From Reichenbachiella faecimaris (GTDB lineage Bacteria > Bacteroidota > Bacteroidia > Cytophagales > Cyclobacteriaceae), in contig NZ_FWYF01000001.1 of the NCBI RefSeq assembly GCF_900176375.1, positions 1,374,449 through 1,438,448 on the forward strand: a stretch of DNA of 64,000 bases, read 5' to 3'. Each line of letters opens with the position of its first letter. Within the stretch, counting starts at the first letter, position 1. The notes beneath the pieces are model-generated. The model saw only the letters and a program-made list of their open reading frames with translations, made no database searches and was not told the DNA's origin. The position numbers were made by a program, and so were the translations under genes. This document shows positions 62,794 to 64,000 of this stretch, piece after piece.

Positions 62794-64000
62794 ATGTTTG
62801 ATAATCTTAGTGTAAAGCTCGACAAGGCCTTTAAAAACCTGAAGGGGCAAGGAAGGATAACTGAAATTAACGTGGCTACGACCGTCAAGGAAATTAGACG
62901 GGCACTGATAGACGCTGATGTTAACTTTAAAGTAGCGAAAGAAGTCACAGATTCCATCAAGGAAAAAGCACTCGGACAAGATGTATTAATTGCAGTATCT
63001 CCAGGTCAATTATTAACGAAAATTGTCTCTGAGGAATTGACTGAGCTGATGGGCGGACGCACTGAGGAAATCAACCTCAAGGGCGACCCAAATGTCATTC
63101 TAATTTCAGGTCTTCAAGGTTCTGGTAAAACCACTTTTTCTGGAAAGCTGGCTCGTCACCTTAAAGCGCAAAACAGAAATGTACTGCTTGTTGCTTGCGA
63201 CATCTACAGACCTGCAGCTATAGATCAGCTGAAAGTATTGGGTGAGCAAATCGAAGTTGATGTATACGCTGAGCCTGACAACAAAGACGCACTTAAGATT
63301 GCTAAAAATGCACTTAAATACGCTAAAGAAAATAATAAAAAGACCATCATCGTCGATACTGCCGGCCGTCTGGCTGTAGATGAACAAATGATGAATGAGA
63401 TTGAGGCACTCAAAAAAGGCCTTAACCCGGCAGAGACCCTATTTGTAGTGGATTCGATGACTGGTCAGGATGCTGTGAATACCGCAAAGACCTTCAACGA
63501 TCGTCTGGATTTCAATGGCGTTGTGCTTACAAAATTAGATGGTGATACACGGGGAGGAGCTGCCTTGACCATCCGCAAAGTAGTGGACAAGCCTATCAAA
63601 TTCATTAGCTCAGGTGAGAAGTTGGATGCGCTGGACGTATTCCACCCAGACCGGATGGCCAATAGAATACTGGGGATGGGCGATGTGGTTTCTCTTGTGG
63701 AGAAGGCACAAAACACCTTTGATGAGGAAGAAGCCAAAAGAATCCAGAAGAAGATTCGTAAGAACCAATTCGGTTTTGATGATTTCCTTTCCCAGCTTGA
63801 ACAAATCAAGAAAATGGGTAATCTAAAAGATTTGATGGGCATGATTCCTGGTGTAGGTAAGGCAATCAAGGACGTAGATATTGATGATGATTCCTTAAAG
63901 CCAATTGAGGCCATTATTAAGTCCATGACAATCAAAGAAAGGGAAGAGCCCGACCTGCTCAATGGTAGCAGAAAACAGCGAATTGCTAAAGGCAGTGGCA
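62794..64000 (+). CDS. ffh: Signal recognition particle protein Ffh (3' truncated by window edge)
   Basis: ATG at 62794 opens a frame that continues to the end of the window (402 codons). The N domain (MFDNLSVKLDKAFKNLKGQG, ALIDADVNF) is followed by the GTPase G domain. SGLQGSGKTTFSGKLA is the P loop. ACDIYRPAAIDQL, IIVDTAGRLAVDE, VVDSMTGQDAVNTAK, and LTKLDGDTRGGAAL carry the other G motifs. FDDFLSQLEQIKKMG and GMIPGVGK begin the methionine-rich M domain. Ffh with SRP RNA targets membrane proteins to the translocon. About 40 residues are outside the window. It is a housekeeping gene that marks the end of the accessory region. Confidence 0.97.
   Translation, partial: MFDNLSVKLDKAFKNLKGQGRITEINVATTVKEIRRALIDADVNFKVAKEVTDSIKEKALGQDVLIAVSPGQLLTKIVSEELTELMGGRTEEINLKGDPNVILISGLQGSGKTTFSGKLARHLKAQNRNVLLVACDIYRPAAIDQLKVLGEQIEVDVYAEPDNKDALKIAKNALKYAKENNKKTIIVDTAGRLAVDEQMMNEIEALKKGLNPAETLFVVDSMTGQDAVNTAKTFNDRLDFNGVVLTKLDGDTRGGAALTIRKVVDKPIKFISSGEKLDALDVFHPDRMANRILGMGDVVSLVEKAQNTFDEEEAKRIQKKIRKNQFGFDDFLSQLEQIKKMGNLKDLMGMIPGVGKAIKDVDIDDDSLKPIEAIIKSMTIKEREEPDLLNGSRKQRIAKGSG

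Overview
The window comes from a member of the Bacteroidota, most likely a marine Cytophagales-type gliding bacterium. The evidence is two SusC/SusD pairs, a hybrid two-component system (HTCS), several secreted proteins with Por/type IX secretion C-terminal domains, PKD lipoproteins, a TAnnTTTG-type promoter and low GC. Genus is inference.

Layout. 1-5135: housekeeping-like genes (TPR hybrid sensor kinase cut by the left edge, UMF1-family transporter, acyltransferase, ArsC-like protein). 5212-5786: tRNA cluster Ser-GCT, Arg-TCT, a broken tRNA-Arg 3' fragment, Pro-TGG and a terminator. 5787-34635: a 29-kb polysaccharide-utilisation island bracketed by two 117-bp direct copies of tRNA-Pro plus terminator. 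It holds a GH32 enzyme, three beta-helix proteins that all keep a GH110-like Asp/Asp-Asp spacing, a beta-propeller/ricin-lectin protein, a SASA esterase, a PKD lipoprotein, SusC/SusD, an HTCS and a sugar porter. Relics of galE, an IS3 orfA, manA and an SSS symporter are scattered through it.

34963-61549: a second locus that looks like a system for GalNAc or galactosamine-containing glycans. SusD/SusC and a PKD+CBM9-like lipoprotein face a DeoR/AgaR-type regulator. The operon agaS - PfkB kinase - GatY/KbaY-like aldolase - amidohydrolase - GH36-like lipoprotein follows. Then come a GH109 enzyme with a DMT permease, and three large secreted DUF4874/DUF4832-type proteins. The largest (1792 aa) carries five tandem CBM9-like modules, a sixth inserted in shifted phase inside the catalytic-type domain, three lectin-like repeats and a type IX sorting domain. 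The same CBM9-like module is in the surface lipoprotein and in a frameshifted relic at 48260-48615, which ties the locus together. A decayed LacC/FruK-type kinase lies at 51298-52149.

Working model: the DUF4874/DUF4832 proteins cut a galactosamine-type polymer outside the cell and SusC/D imports the pieces. GH109 and the GH36-like enzyme trim them in the periplasm and the DMT permease takes up the monomer. AgaS, the PfkB kinase and the aldolase then send it to glycolysis. Neither a GalNAc kinase nor a GalNAc-6-P deacetylase is recognisable here. 62134-64000 returns to ordinary chromosome: a small secreted protein and ffh, cut by the right edge.
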